From assembly GCF_002968635.1 (NCBI RefSeq), contig NZ_PVBN01000002.1, forward strand, positions 124,001 through 188,000: 64,000 nt of DNA, read 5' to 3'. A program made the position numbers and the translations under genes. Positions 17,928 to 27,063 of this stretch are shown here, in pieces (within the stretch, counting starts at the first letter, position 1; each line of letters opens with the position of its first letter). The notes under the pieces were generated by a model. The model did no database searches. It worked only from the letters and a program-made list of their open reading frames with translations, and was not told the origin of the DNA. The stretch is from Neorhizobium alkalisoli (GTDB taxonomy: Bacteria; Pseudomonadota; Alphaproteobacteria; Rhizobiales; Rhizobiaceae).

Positions 17928-20900
17928 TTGCTCGGTCGCATCTTTTTGGCATTCGGCGGATTGGTGGTGGTGGCGCTGTTCACGGCGTTGCTCGCGCCGT
18001 TCTTTGTCGACTGGTCCAGCTTCCGCGTCCGTTTCGAGGAACAGGCAAGCCGCATCCTCGGGAAAAAAGTTTCCGTCCACGGCGCCGTCGATGCGACTAT
18101 ATTGCCGTTTCCGTCCGTCACCCTTCATGACGTGCGGGTAGGTGCGGATACGGACGGCCAGCCGCTGGTGCAGGTGGCGCGGTTTTCCATGGATATGGAG
18201 CTTGCGCCGTTCCTCTCCGGCGAGGCCAGGATCTTCGACATGCGTATCGAAGAGCCCAAGGCCCGGATCCGGTTGCTGCAGGACGGCACGCTCGACTGGA
18301 TGCGTGGCAGCCGTGCATCCATCCCGGCGCGAAACGTCGTGATCGAAGACGTGCATGTGACGGGCGGCGAGATCGATCTGATCGATGAACAGTCCGGCCG
18401 GTCGCGGCGAATAACCGGCCTCTCAGCCGATCTCTCCGCAGCGTCGCTTCAAGGCCCCTGGCGGGGCGAGGGTAACGCCGCTCTCGATGGTTACGAGGCG
18501 CGGTTCAATCTCTCCAGCGGCACCGCGGATGCCGCGGCGAACCGGATGCCGCTGCGCCTGCGTCTGTGGCCCGAGGGGCAGCCGGTCGAAGTCAATCTCG
18601 ATGGCGAGCTGACACTTGCAGGCAACAAGCCGGCCTACAACGGCAATTTCACCCTCGATGTCCTGCAGGAGGAAGATGAGACCGAACCCGTTGCGCCGCC
18701 GCCGCCCGGACCGCGGGTGAAGGGTGGCTTCGAGCTTACCAATGATCGCATCCGCATTCCGCAATACCGGCTGGAGGTGGGCGCCCTCGACAATCCCTAC
18801 GTCGTCACCGGCGAAGCGACGCTCGATACCGGCCAGAAGCCGGAATTCCTGCTGACGGCCGACGGCCAGCAGATCGACGTGAACCGGCTCGGCGAGGGCG
18901 TAAGGGCAAAGACTGGCCGCGACCCGGCGGCTTCCGCACAGCGCCGCATCAACAACTTCATCCGCATGGCCGCATCGATCCCGATCCCCCAGGTGCCCGG
19001 CCGGGCGAGCCTGAGGCTGCCGGCGATCGTTGCGAACGATACGACCATCCGCGATATCAAGCTCGATATCCGTCCGGCCGGCCGAGGCTGGACGGTCGAC
19101 AATGTGGTGGCGACGCTGCCCGGCCGCACGCAGCTCGAAGCGAAGGGCAATCTTCTCCTGCGTGATCGGATTTCCTTTGTCGGGAACATGCTCGTCGCCT
19201 CCAATCAGCCGTCCGGGCTTGCGGACTGGCTGTCGGGCAATGTCGCACCGGAAATCCGCCAGCTCCGCTCGACGGGTTTTTCGGCGGCGGTCAACCTGAC
19301 GCCCGAGCTGCAGCGCTTCGACAATCTTGAGCTCGCCATCGGCCCGGCAACGCTGAAGGGTCGGCTGGAACGCCAGTCGCCCGATGGCCAGACGCCGAAC
19401 CTTTCCGTCAGCCTTGCCGGCAACGAGATCGATATCGATGCCATGCGTGCGCTTGCCTCGCTGGTGACGGGCGAGGATGCAGGACGGGACGTGCTTGACC
19501 ACAAGGTTGCGGCGACGCTCAAAGCGGATCGGTTTACTGCGTTTGGCGTTCCGGCAAACAATGTCGACACCGCTTTTACGGTCGCAGGCGGAGTGCTTTC
19601 ACTGGAGCGGCTGACGGTCGGCAATCTCGAAGGTGCGACGATCTCGGCCAGGGGCCGGATGGAAGGCTCGCTGCTCTCCTATGCCGGCAACGGCAGCTTG
19701 AATGTCCGTTCCGCGGATCCGGCGGCGTTCCTTGCCATGCTGCGCGACCGGCTGCCGCCGCATCCCGTTTTGCAGCGGCTTGCCCAGAATGCAGCGTGGT
19801 TCGCCGACACGAATTTGGCTGCAAATCTCACGGTCGGCGGCGATACCGGCGGCGTGGACGTCAGCGTCAGCGGAACATCGAACGGCAGTGCGGTGGCGGG
19901 AGCCCTGGCGCTTTCCGGCCTCTTCGACCTGACCGGCAACACGACCGTGACGCTCAATGCATCGCTCGAAAATGCCGAACCGATGGTGCTTTTCGGGCAG
20001 GCTGGGCTGGATCCTCTACCCTTCGACGGCGACGGACCGGGACGGCTTTCGCTCGATCTCAGGCAGGGGCCCGAGGGGCTTGCGAAAGCGGATCTCGCCT
20101 TCGAAACCGGCAAGACCTCCCTCTATCTCAACGGTGACGTCGACATCCTGGATCAGACCTTCGGCGAAGGCCGCGGCCATGTGACGTTGAAAAGCGTCGA
20201 TCTGGAACCCTACCTCCTGATGAACGGCATCGGGCTGCCGCAGTTCGGGACCGGTTTGCCGGTCACCCTGGACGCGGATATCAGCATGACACCGGGGGCC
20301 GTGGAAGTCGCGGCAATCAGAGGCGACGTGGACGGCAACGCGGTGAACGGCGGCATCAGCGTGGATCGCAAGGCGCCGGGGATGCCCGCGACGGGCACGC
20401 TTCAAGTCGATACGCTCGATCTTGCCTGGTTGGGCGAGGCGATCTTTGGCCCGCTCGGCAATCCGCAGACCGGAAAGCTTTCGTCAAAACCTTTTGCGCG
20501 GCCTATCTTCGGCGATCTGGATATCGCCCTCGATGTGAAGGCCGGCGCGCTCCGGGCCGATGTTCTCGGCGATATCGCAGATTTTTCCGGCCGGATCACC
20601 CATCGCAGCGGCGGCATCGTCGTGGAGAATGCGGCGGGCGCCTGGCAGGGAGGCAGGCTCGCCGGTCGCCTGATGATGTCTACGGGAGACGGCACGGGGC
20701 TTTTGCAGTCCCGGCTATCGGCGGAAAATGCCGATCTCGCGCCGCTTGTCTGGATGGCTGACGGAAAGCCGGTTGCGACGGGAAGACTGGATTTCGCTCT
20801 TTCTGCGGAATCGACCGGCAGGAACTTCGCCGAATTGCTCGGCGGGGTGAGCGGTTCGGCCGAATTGAGGCTTCGCGACTTGACGATTGCCGGTCTCAAT

Positions 20901-21617
20901 CCCGACGCGATGAAACCCCTGATGGCGGAGGTGGACAAGCTCGGCGGAGAGGTCACCGAGGAGAAGGTTCGGCCTATCGTGACCAAGCTGTTGCATCAGG
21001 GAAGCGCCAGGATCGGTAACCTCACCATTCCGATGACGATCTCGGCGGGCGAGGCGAGGGCCCAGAACGTGGCCGCAGCCGTCGGTGCGACGAAGCTTGC
21101 GGGCGAGGGCCGTTTCGACCTTCTGGAAGACAGCATATCGGCCGACCTCGCCGTCACCTATGATGCCGGCGAAGAGGCACTTGCCGGCGGCGACCCGACC
21201 GTCCGGCTCGATTATTCCGGCGAATTGACGCGGCCGACCAAACGGATCGACGTCACCGCGATCGGCAATTTCCTCTCTCAGCGCGCCTTTGAGCAGGAGC
21301 GGCGGCGCGTCGAGACACTGCAGGCGAGCGTCCTGGAGAAACAACGGCTTCGCCGTGAGGTGTCGCTTTATAACTTCCAGGCCGCAGAACGGCAGCTGGC
21401 GCGCGAAAAGGCGGCGGCCGAGGAGCGGCAACAGGCAGCCGAAGCGGAGCGTCAGCGACAGGCTACCGAATCCGCGGCCCGCGCCGCCGAGGAAGAGCGA
21501 CAGCGGCAGATCGACCGCACGCCGTTCATCGTGTCGCCCACCGAAGACATGCTCCGGCAAAACCTGCCCGCAATGCCGCCGACCGATTTGCCGGGCCTGC
21601 CCGGCGTTCAACAATAA
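17928..21617 (+). CDS. AsmA-family envelope protein
   Basis: A 1229-residue inner-membrane-anchored periplasmic protein of the AsmA-like group, related to proteins that help move phospholipid to the outer membrane. One N-terminal membrane segment (residues 5-25) is followed by the typical WSSFRVRFEEQASRILGKKV and then repeated beta-rich stretches. AsmA-type sequence recurs near the C-terminus (NVAAAVGATKLAGEGRFDL). A charged Glu/Arg/Gln-rich coiled-coil region covers about residues 1125-1200, ahead of a Pro-rich tail. The start is TTG 17928 behind CGGAGATACC; no ATG or GTG fits the membrane segment better. It stands alone 74 bp after the dehydrogenase gene. Confidence 0.87.
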   Translation: MLGRIFLAFGGLVVVALFTALLAPFFVDWSSFRVRFEEQASRILGKKVSVHGAVDATILPFPSVTLHDVRVGADTDGQPLVQVARFSMDMELAPFLSGEARIFDMRIEEPKARIRLLQDGTLDWMRGSRASIPARNVVIEDVHVTGGEIDLIDEQSGRSRRITGLSADLSAASLQGPWRGEGNAALDGYEARFNLSSGTADAAANRMPLRLRLWPEGQPVEVNLDGELTLAGNKPAYNGNFTLDVLQEEDETEPVAPPPPGPRVKGGFELTNDRIRIPQYRLEVGALDNPYVVTGEATLDTGQKPEFLLTADGQQIDVNRLGEGVRAKTGRDPAASAQRRINNFIRMAASIPIPQVPGRASLRLPAIVANDTTIRDIKLDIRPAGRGWTVDNVVATLPGRTQLEAKGNLLLRDRISFVGNMLVASNQPSGLADWLSGNVAPEIRQLRSTGFSAAVNLTPELQRFDNLELAIGPATLKGRLERQSPDGQTPNLSVSLAGNEIDIDAMRALASLVTGEDAGRDVLDHKVAATLKADRFTAFGVPANNVDTAFTVAGGVLSLERLTVGNLEGATISARGRMEGSLLSYAGNGSLNVRSADPAAFLAMLRDRLPPHPVLQRLAQNAAWFADTNLAANLTVGGDTGGVDVSVSGTSNGSAVAGALALSGLFDLTGNTTVTLNASLENAEPMVLFGQAGLDPLPFDGDGPGRLSLDLRQGPEGLAKADLAFETGKTSLYLNGDVDILDQTFGEGRGHVTLKSVDLEPYLLMNGIGLPQFGTGLPVTLDADISMTPGAVEVAAIRGDVDGNAVNGGISVDRKAPGMPATGTLQVDTLDLAWLGEAIFGPLGNPQTGKLSSKPFARPIFGDLDIALDVKAGALRADVLGDIADFSGRITHRSGGIVVENAAGAWQGGRLAGRLMMSTGDGTGLLQSRLSAENADLAPLVWMADGKPVATGRLDFALSAESTGRNFAELLGGVSGSAELRLRDLTIAGLNPDAMKPLMAEVDKLGGEVTEEKVRPIVTKLLHQGSARIGNLTIPMTISAGEARAQNVAAAVGATKLAGEGRFDLLEDSISADLAVTYDAGEEALAGGDPTVRLDYSGELTRPTKRIDVTAIGNFLSQRAFEQERRRVETLQASVLEKQRLRREVSLYNFQAAERQLAREKAAAEERQQAAEAERQRQATESAARAAEEERQRQIDRTPFIVSPTEDMLRQNLPAMPPTDLPGLPGVQQ

Positions 21618-21689
21618 CTCGTAAGGAACTGCTTTCGGACTCGGGCGGTTTCGGCTCCGAATTTGCGCGCCTGATTGGACCGGACGGCG

Positions 21690-21905
21690 CTAACGTCGGG
21701 GCGTCTTCAGCCACTTCAATACGTGCAGCCGCAAGGCCGAGGAGAGGTTGCTTTCGGGTGAGCGCTGGTCGTCGATTTCGGCGATCAGGCTGGCGAGGCT
21801 GATGCGGCGTTGTGCTGCGATCGCCTTCAATTCCAGCCAGAATTCGTCTTCAAGGGAGAAGCTGGTGCGATGACCGTGAAGCGTCGCGGAATGTTTGCGA
21901 ATCAC
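21690..21905 (-). CDS. Ribbon-helix-helix domain protein
   Basis: A 71-residue protein of the rhizobial ribbon-helix-helix family. The chain has a beta strand (HRTSFSLEDEFWLEL) followed by the two helices (LKAIAAQRRISLASLIAEI), the layout of a dimeric RHH DNA-binding fold. The C-terminus LRLHVLKWLK is typical of this small family. It is a likely autonomous transcription factor or regulator of unknown target; no toxin gene lies beside it, so an antitoxin role is not supported. It is in line with the DUF4169 and sspB genes upstream on the same strand. Confidence 0.82.
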   Translation of the reverse strand: MIRKHSATLHGHRTSFSLEDEFWLELKAIAAQRRISLASLIAEIDDQRSPESNLSSALRLHVLKWLKTPRR

Positions 21906-22017
21906 GAAGCTCTCCGGGATAGGCGGAACAAGGTTCCGCCTATACAGACTGCGACGCTTGCACCGTCAAGCAGATGGGATGGGCGTTGGTTAGCGGGAGG
22001 TTAATTTATCCCGAAGG

Positions 22018-22215
22018 TCATTCATCGTCGTGGGACGGCTTGTCCAGCCGACCCTGATCGAGTGCCTTTTCGGCCTTCTCGTTCCGCGCCTTGGTGAGCG
22101 ATTTTTCCGCCTTGGCGCGACCGAATGTAAGGCGGTTCTGCTCCGCCTTCTTCTCTTTTTCGAGCCTCGCCTTGTCCTTGCGGAACTGGCGCAGATTGAC
22201 GATGTCGGCGCTCAT
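22018..22215 (-). CDS. DUF4169 family small protein
   Basis: A 65-residue, highly charged, Lys/Glu/Arg-rich, probably helical protein. MSADIVNLRQFRKDKAR with KKAEQNRLTFGRAKAEK matches the alphaproteobacterial DUF4169 family, whose function is unknown. It starts 16 bp after the sspB stop and is probably co-transcribed with sspB. The close link sspB-DUF4169-RHH is common in rhizobia, as I recall it. Confidence 0.85.
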   Translation of the reverse strand: MSADIVNLRQFRKDKARLEKEKKAEQNRLTFGRAKAEKSLTKARNEKAEKALDQGRLDKPSHDDE

Positions 22216-22231
22216 GGACAGCGCCTCCCTG

Positions 22232-22750
22232 CTACTGCTTCTTGCGGAATGAATCGAGCGAGACGACGGAACCCGGCTTCTTTTCCTCGTCCGTCTTCGA
22301 CTTGGCCGCGGCGTCTCCTTCGGCGGGCTTCGAAACAGCCTCGACCGGGATCGCGGTGATCTCTGCGGAGGTGTCGTCGTCTTCGTCGGCGAGCGGTACC
22401 TCGAATTCCAGTTCGAAATTCACGGAGGGGTCGTAGAAGCCGCGGATGGCATTGAAAGGCACGACGAGACGTTCCGGGGTGTCGGAAAAGGAGAGGCCGA
22501 TCTCGAACTGCGTATCCGAGACCTTGAGATCCCAGAACTGGTGCTGGACCACGATGGTCATCTGTTCGGGGTATTTCGACTTCAGATGCTGCGAAATCCG
22601 CACGCCCGACGCGCCGGTCAAGAAGGTGATGAAGAAGTGATGATCACCCGGCAACCGACTGGTTGCCGCAACCTCGGACAAAACCTTGCGGATGACGCCG
22701 CGCAAAGCGTCCTGCGCCAGAATGTCGTAACGGATGTGATCCTGCCCCAT
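22232..22750 (-). CDS. sspB: SspB-type ClpXP adaptor (alphaproteobacterial)
   Basis: Adaptor that binds ssrA-tagged proteins and hands them to the ClpXP protease. The 172-residue protein has the substrate-binding domain at about residues 8-125 (GVIRKVLSEVAA, HHFFITFLTGASGVRIS, NAIRGFYDPSVNFELEF). An acidic flexible linker and a short C-terminal tail with VVSLDSFRKKQ, the ClpX-docking end, follow. MGQDHIRYDILAQ at 22750 is chosen as start because it is the usual N-terminus in relatives; ATG 22768 is an in-frame alternative six codons earlier. The gene lies immediately downstream of ssrA on the same strand, so tag and adaptor genes are adjacent. Confidence 0.92.
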   Translation of the reverse strand: MGQDHIRYDILAQDALRGVIRKVLSEVAATSRLPGDHHFFITFLTGASGVRISQHLKSKYPEQMTIVVQHQFWDLKVSDTQFEIGLSFSDTPERLVVPFNAIRGFYDPSVNFELEFEVPLADEDDDTSAEITAIPVEAVSKPAEGDAAAKSKTDEEKKPGSVVSLDSFRKKQ

Positions 22751-22859
22751 ACGGTCCTGTCTTTCCATTTGTCTCGTCTGTTAGTCAGACGTGTTATGCC
22801 ATCTCGGCCGGTTGCGGAAAAGCCCCGCCCAATATCCGAGTCAGATCTATAGTATTCGA

Positions 22860-23225
22860 CTGAGGCGTGAAGGTGAAGGCTTCTGTTGCCAGGTGCCTTC
22901 GGACCCCGCCTTAAAGTGCTACCTCTAAGGACTTAGTTCGGATTTCCCGCACCGCCATTAGGCAGCGAGAGCATAACCCTTAGCGTTGTTGTCGTTTGCA
23001 ACTACACTTTTTGACCCGATAACGGTGGTATCATGCCGAGCAAAAGTTCGATCTTTACGCCCTTGTCGATCCTATTTCGCCCCCATCAAAAGCCGGTCTC
23101 CAAGGTTTCCCAATGCGACCAACCGGTTTTTGGTGGAGGCGCCGGGTACCGCCCCCGGGTCCAATAGGTTTATTACACCGACCGTTTATTGCCATAGCCG
23201 AACCGAAATCCGGCAATTGTCATAT
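22860..23225 (-). ncRNA. ssrA: Permuted two-piece tmRNA
   Basis: Trans-translation RNA in the circularly permuted alphaproteobacterial form. Reading the minus strand, the acceptor piece comes first. It ends CGCCTCCACCA with CCA at 23133-23131, and has the T-arm CCGGG-GGCGGTA-CCCGG. After a 46-base intervening segment (23130-23085) the coding piece starts at 23084 with GGGGGCG, which pairs with CGCCTCC to form the acceptor stem. The tag frame is 22999-22958, GCA AAC GAC ... GCC TAA, encoding ANDNNAKGYALAA. The identity is certain from the tag plus the acceptor stem; the outer ends (about 23225 and 22860) are estimates. It lies upstream of sspB. Confidence 0.95.
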
Positions 23226-23373
23226 AGGCGCTTCCTCCTCCGGTGAAAAGGGGTAGCCGACGTTAAAGGCTTCCATAAGTTGACGCATCGATGATTTTTA
23301 CGGCACGTCCATTGGAGAGTAGGAAGCGGCGGGGCGTCGCCGATCCCGCTCTTGTTCCAATGCCGGTCGCGGT

Positions 23374-23401
23374 GGCCGCGCCTCGCTGAGGAAGCGCGGC
23401 C
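23374..23401 (-). terminator. Strong hairpin after copper operon
   Basis: On the minus strand GGCCGCGC and GCGCGGCC form a perfect 8-bp stem over a 12-base loop, starting 8 bases after the stop of the last copper gene. There is no U-tract, so termination is probable but not certain. Confidence 0.45.
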
Positions 23402-23408
23402 TTCGCTG

Positions 23409-23693
23409 TCACTTCACCTGGGTGACGGTCAGCTTGCCGTTGACGCGTGCCGCCACGAACTGGATGTTCGCGCCTTGCTTGAGTTTTGCCAGCAATGCGT
23501 CGTCGCCGATCTGAAAAACCATGGTCATGGCGGGCATCTCAAGGCTCTTCAGTTCCTCGTGGACGAGCGTGACCTTTTTGGCCTTGGCATCGATCTTCTT
23601 GACCGTGCCCTTGGTGAATTCCTGGGCGAACGCCCCGGCGGCCGAGGTCAGGATGAGCCCTGTGACGAGGGCAAGTTTGAAAAGGGTTTTCAT
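23409..23693 (-). CDS. Periplasmic CusF-like copper-binding protein
   Basis: A 94-residue secreted protein. A signal peptide covers residues 1-23 (cleavage after AGAFA), followed by a small OB-fold domain as in CusF. The E. coli CusF site uses His36, Trp44, Met47 and Met49. The equivalent residues here are H45, M53, M56 and M58 in VHEELKSLEMPAMTM, so the Trp that caps the metal by a cation-pi contact is replaced by Met. Cu(I) or Ag(I) chaperoning in the periplasm is the expected role. It is the last gene of the copper operon, 20 bp after the cupredoxin gene. Confidence 0.88.
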   Translation of the reverse strand: MKTLFKLALVTGLILTSAAGAFAQEFTKGTVKKIDAKAKKVTLVHEELKSLEMPAMTMVFQIGDDALLAKLKQGANIQFVAARVNGKLTVTQVK

Positions 23694-23713
23694 GGGATAC
23701 TCCTTCCTTCCAG

Positions 23714-24190
23714 CTACTTGTTGGCGACTGTGACGTCGCCGTGCATACCGGCGTCGTAGTGGCCGGGAACGAGGCAGGCGATCTTGAAGACGCCGTCATT
23801 CGTAAACTTCCAGACGATCTCGCCTGATTTGCCCGGCTTGAGGCGGACCGCGTTCGGATCGTCATGTTCCATGTCCGGGAACTTCTCCATCACGGCCTTG
23901 TGCTCCATCACCTTGTCTTCCTGGTCGAGGACGAATTCGTGATCGAGCTCGCCCTCGTTCTTGATAATGAAGCGGACGGTCTGCGCCTTGCGGACTTTGA
24001 AGTCGTTCGGCGTGAAGATCATCTTGCCGTCCGGCGTCTCTTTCATGCTGACGCGGATGGTCTGGGTGACCTTCGACTTGTCGCCCGGTTCGCCGACAGC
24101 CATTTCGCCGTGACCTCCAGCGTGGCTGCCGGATGCGAGTGCGGGCGTTGCGAGGGTGGCCAGAAGCAGGCCCAGGATTGCAATTCTCAT
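23714..24190 (-). CDS. Periplasmic cupredoxin-family copper protein
   Basis: A 158-residue exported blue-copper-type protein. The signal peptide ends at about residue 19 (TPALA-S), followed by a short His/Gly segment. The cupredoxin fold carries the likely type 1 copper ligands H84 (LDHEFVL), C139, H144 and M149 (CLVPGHYDAGM). The Met/His-containing insert KVMEHKAVMEKFPDMEHDD resembles copper-tolerance cupredoxins such as CopI. It probably carries or buffers copper next to the multicopper oxidase encoded 33 bp upstream. Confidence 0.88.
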   Translation of the reverse strand: MRIAILGLLLATLATPALASGSHAGGHGEMAVGEPGDKSKVTQTIRVSMKETPDGKMIFTPNDFKVRKAQTVRFIIKNEGELDHEFVLDQEDKVMEHKAVMEKFPDMEHDDPNAVRLKPGKSGEIVWKFTNDGVFKIACLVPGHYDAGMHGDVTVANK

Positions 24191-24223
24191 GATCAGGTCC
24201 TTTGGTTCTTGGGGTGAGTGTGA

Positions 24224-25585
24224 TCAGCCGTGGTTCGAATGTTTCGAAGGTGAGGGCTGTGTCTTTGAGTCTTTGGCCTTCGGCGCGTCGGGAAGGCTTC
24301 CCGTCCACTCCCAGGCCTGTGTGCCGGGTGGGTTTTCGTACCAACCCGGATCGGTGTAATCGCCCGCCGAGATTCCCTCGCGGACCTTCACCACGGAGAA
24401 CATGCCGCCCATCTCGATCGGGCCATGAGGACCCCAGCCGGTCATCATGGGAACGGTGTTTTCCGGAATTTCCATCGACATTTCGCCCATATCGGCCATG
24501 CCGGCGGTACCCATCGGCATATATTCGGGACGGAACTGCCGGATTTTCTTGGCGACCTCCTTCTTGTCGACGCCGATGAAAGTCGGGATGTCGTGACCCA
24601 TGGCGTTCATGGTGTGGTGCGACTTGTGGCAATGGATCGCCCAGTCGCCGACATGCTTGGCGTCGAACTCATAGGTCCGCATCGCGCCGACGGGAATGTC
24701 GATGCTGACCTCCGGCCAGCGGGCCTCGGGTCGAACCCAGCCGCCGTCGGTGCAGGTCACTTCGAAATCGTAGCCATGCATGTGGATCGGGTGGTTGGTC
24801 ATGGTCAGGTTGCCGACGCGGACGCGAACCCTGTCGTTTTTCGAGACGACCAGCGGATCGATGCCGGGGAAGACGCGGCTGTTCCAGGTCCAGAGATTGA
24901 AGTCCGTCATCTCCATGACGCGCGGCACGTAGGTGCCGGGATCGATGTCATAGGCGCTGAGCAGGAAAACGAAGTCGCGGTCCACCGGCATGAACTTCGG
25001 GTCCTTGGGATGGACGACGAAGAAGCCCATCATGCCCATCGCCATCTGGACCATCTCGTCCGAATGCGGGTGGTACATGAAGGTGCCGGACTTCACGAGG
25101 TCGAACTCGTAGACGAAGGTCTTGCCGACGGGGATGTGTGGCTGCGACAGGCCGCCGACGCCGTCCATGCCCGACGGCAGGATCATGCCGTGCCAGTGGA
25201 CGGTCGTGTGCTCCGGCAGCTTGTTGGTGACGAAGATGCGGACCCGATCGCCTTCGACCGCTTCGATGGTCGGGCCTGGCGACTGGCCGTTATAGCCCCA
25301 GAGATAGGCGGTCATGCCCTCCGCCATCTCGCGTTCGACGGGTTCGGCAACCAGATGGAATTCCTTGACGCCGTTGTTCATCCGGAAGGGCAGGGCCCAC
25401 CCGTTCAGCGTCACGACCGGATTGTAATCCGGCCCGACGGATGGTCGGGCCGGCGTCTGCGTCGCGGCCGTGTCCATGACGGCTGCCTCCGGCAGTCCCA
25501 TGTTCGAGGTCTGGCTCCAGCTTTGCGAGGAAACGAGTGCGGCACTAGCGGCACCTGCTCCAAGCAGTTGTCTTCTACTGAACAT
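24224..25585 (-). CDS. Multicopper oxidase, copper-resistance type
   Basis: A 453-residue periplasmic oxidase that probably oxidises Cu(I) to the less toxic Cu(II). A Tat signal (SRRQLLGAGAASAAL) marks export of a folded cofactor-bearing protein. Copper-site motifs are HWHG at 130-133, HPH at 172-174, HPIHMHG in the C-terminal domain and the HCHKSHHTMNAMG block, which supplies the Cys of type 1 copper. Met-rich patches (MVQMAMGMMGFF and near the C-terminus MPMGTAGMADMGEMSM) suit Cu(I) binding. Three cupredoxin domains fit the length. It is the fourth gene of the copper operon, 14 bp after the TolC-family gene. It is CopA/CueO-like, though not a close CueO. Confidence 0.9.
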   Translation of the reverse strand: MFSRRQLLGAGAASAALVSSQSWSQTSNMGLPEAAVMDTAATQTPARPSVGPDYNPVVTLNGWALPFRMNNGVKEFHLVAEPVEREMAEGMTAYLWGYNGQSPGPTIEAVEGDRVRIFVTNKLPEHTTVHWHGMILPSGMDGVGGLSQPHIPVGKTFVYEFDLVKSGTFMYHPHSDEMVQMAMGMMGFFVVHPKDPKFMPVDRDFVFLLSAYDIDPGTYVPRVMEMTDFNLWTWNSRVFPGIDPLVVSKNDRVRVRVGNLTMTNHPIHMHGYDFEVTCTDGGWVRPEARWPEVSIDIPVGAMRTYEFDAKHVGDWAIHCHKSHHTMNAMGHDIPTFIGVDKKEVAKKIRQFRPEYMPMGTAGMADMGEMSMEIPENTVPMMTGWGPHGPIEMGGMFSVVKVREGISAGDYTDPGWYENPPGTQAWEWTGSLPDAPKAKDSKTQPSPSKHSNHG

Positions 25586-25599
25586 TCTCGTTTCCTTTC

Positions 25600-27063
25600 T
25601 CAGTGACCGCCGCTTGTCGCTTCTTCAGCCGACGCGACCTCGGTTTCTGCCGAGGCTGAACCTGTACCGCCGCCGTAGACGACGGGGGCGAGGTTTGCTT
25701 CGGCGAGCCAGAAATCGCGTTTGGCGTTGACGGCGAGGATGGTGGAGTCGATCTTTTCGCGGGTATCGGCGATCAGTTCGAAGGTGCTGGTGATCATGCC
25801 GTTGTAGGTAAGGAGCGACTGCTCCTCGATGGCGTTTCGCAGCGGCAGGACATTGTTCCGGTAGTGGCGCGCGATGTCGTAATTCGACTTGTAGGCGAGA
25901 TAGGCGGAGCGGGCCTCGGAACGGATGTTGACCGCAAGCTCCGCCAGTTGGTTGGCGGCCCGCATATAGGCAAGTTCGCCCTTTCGCAGGCGCGCCTGGC
26001 CGGAATCGAAGATCGGTATCGTGAACTCAAGTCCTGCCGTCTTCGAGATGTCCGACAGGATCCTGCCGTCCTCCCGCTCTCGTTCCTTCTCCCAGGTACC
26101 GGCAAGCTCGATGTCGGTCACGATGCGAGTGACGTCTTCGAGTTTGTAGGACTGCGCGGTGGCCTGAAGCTCCAGGCGCGAGACCTGCAGGTCCATGCGC
26201 TTGTGGATGGCTTCCGCTTCAATGTCGTCGCGCTTGATCAATGCCTTCGGCAGGGAGGGGAGGCGGTTCGGAATCTGGAAATCGATCTCCGATCCGGAAA
26301 GGCCCATCAGCCGGATCAGTTCCTCCTTGGCGAGCTTTGCCTCCAGCCGTGCCTTGGCCGTCTCGCCGGTCAGTTCGGCATAGAAGAAGTGTTCCCGGGC
26401 TTGATCGGCCTTTGTCATCGACCCCGCTTCGCCGATCTTCTTGGCAAGTTCGGAGGCGGAATCGGCCGTGGCTTTCGCCTGGTTGAGATAGGCGACATTC
26501 TCCCAGGCGGCGACGGCGCTTATCCACGCCCGGCGTGTTTCTGCAGCAAGCGAAATGGTCTTCAGTGCGGCCTTGAGTTGGGCCTGCCGGAAACGGGTGT
26601 CGGCAAGCCTGATGTTTTTGTCGTAGGTCGCAAGCGCCAGTATGTTGGCGGCGATCGCCCCTTCAAGGACCCGGTAGGCCTCCAGACCCGGCGTCCCGAT
26701 GCCGGTCAGGCCGACGGAGAAGGTCGGGAACACTGATAGTTGCGTCTGCCATGCGTCTGCCGCGCTGTCCCCGAGATCGGCGTAAGCCGCCTGCAGACCC
26801 TTGTTGTTGAGGAGCGCCACTTGGACAGCGGTCTCGACGTCGATGGTCTTCCTGGCCATCAGCGCCTTCACGCGGTCCCGAACCGCCTGCGCCTGCTCTT
26901 GGTTTTGCACCCAGACGGTTTGCTTGCCGGTCGCTTCGCCGCTCTTCAACGAAGCGGTCACGAACCCGGCATCCTTGGCCGAATAGTCGGCCGTGACGCA
27001 GCCCGTCGTAACCAGCGGAAGCACCATGAATGAGATCAGCCTGATCGTCCGAAACACCATCAT
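25600..27063 (-). CDS. TolC-family outer-membrane lipoprotein
   Basis: A 487-residue outer-membrane efflux protein of the TolC/CusC fold. The N-terminus has a signal and probable lipobox (LVTTGC, Cys22), so the protein is likely lipid-anchored. Long helical stretches with Ala/Leu/Lys patterns and two OEP-type repeats follow (ISLAAETRRAWISAVAAWEN; then IRSEARSAYLAYKSNYDIA). The start ATG 27063 overlaps the stop of the upstream lipoprotein gene (ATGA). No RND or adaptor gene is in the operon, so the channel must work with a pump encoded elsewhere, or passively. Confidence 0.87.
   Translation of the reverse strand: MMVFRTIRLISFMVLPLVTTGCVTADYSAKDAGFVTASLKSGEATGKQTVWVQNQEQAQAVRDRVKALMARKTIDVETAVQVALLNNKGLQAAYADLGDSAADAWQTQLSVFPTFSVGLTGIGTPGLEAYRVLEGAIAANILALATYDKNIRLADTRFRQAQLKAALKTISLAAETRRAWISAVAAWENVAYLNQAKATADSASELAKKIGEAGSMTKADQAREHFFYAELTGETAKARLEAKLAKEELIRLMGLSGSEIDFQIPNRLPSLPKALIKRDDIEAEAIHKRMDLQVSRLELQATAQSYKLEDVTRIVTDIELAGTWEKEREREDGRILSDISKTAGLEFTIPIFDSGQARLRKGELAYMRAANQLAELAVNIRSEARSAYLAYKSNYDIARHYRNNVLPLRNAIEEQSLLTYNGMITSTFELIADTREKIDSTILAVNAKRDFWLAEANLAPVVYGGGTGSASAETEVASAEEATSGGH

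Noticed and set aside
22986..23246. 86-residue plus-strand frame
   Set aside because: It lies entirely on the opposite strand of the tmRNA gene.
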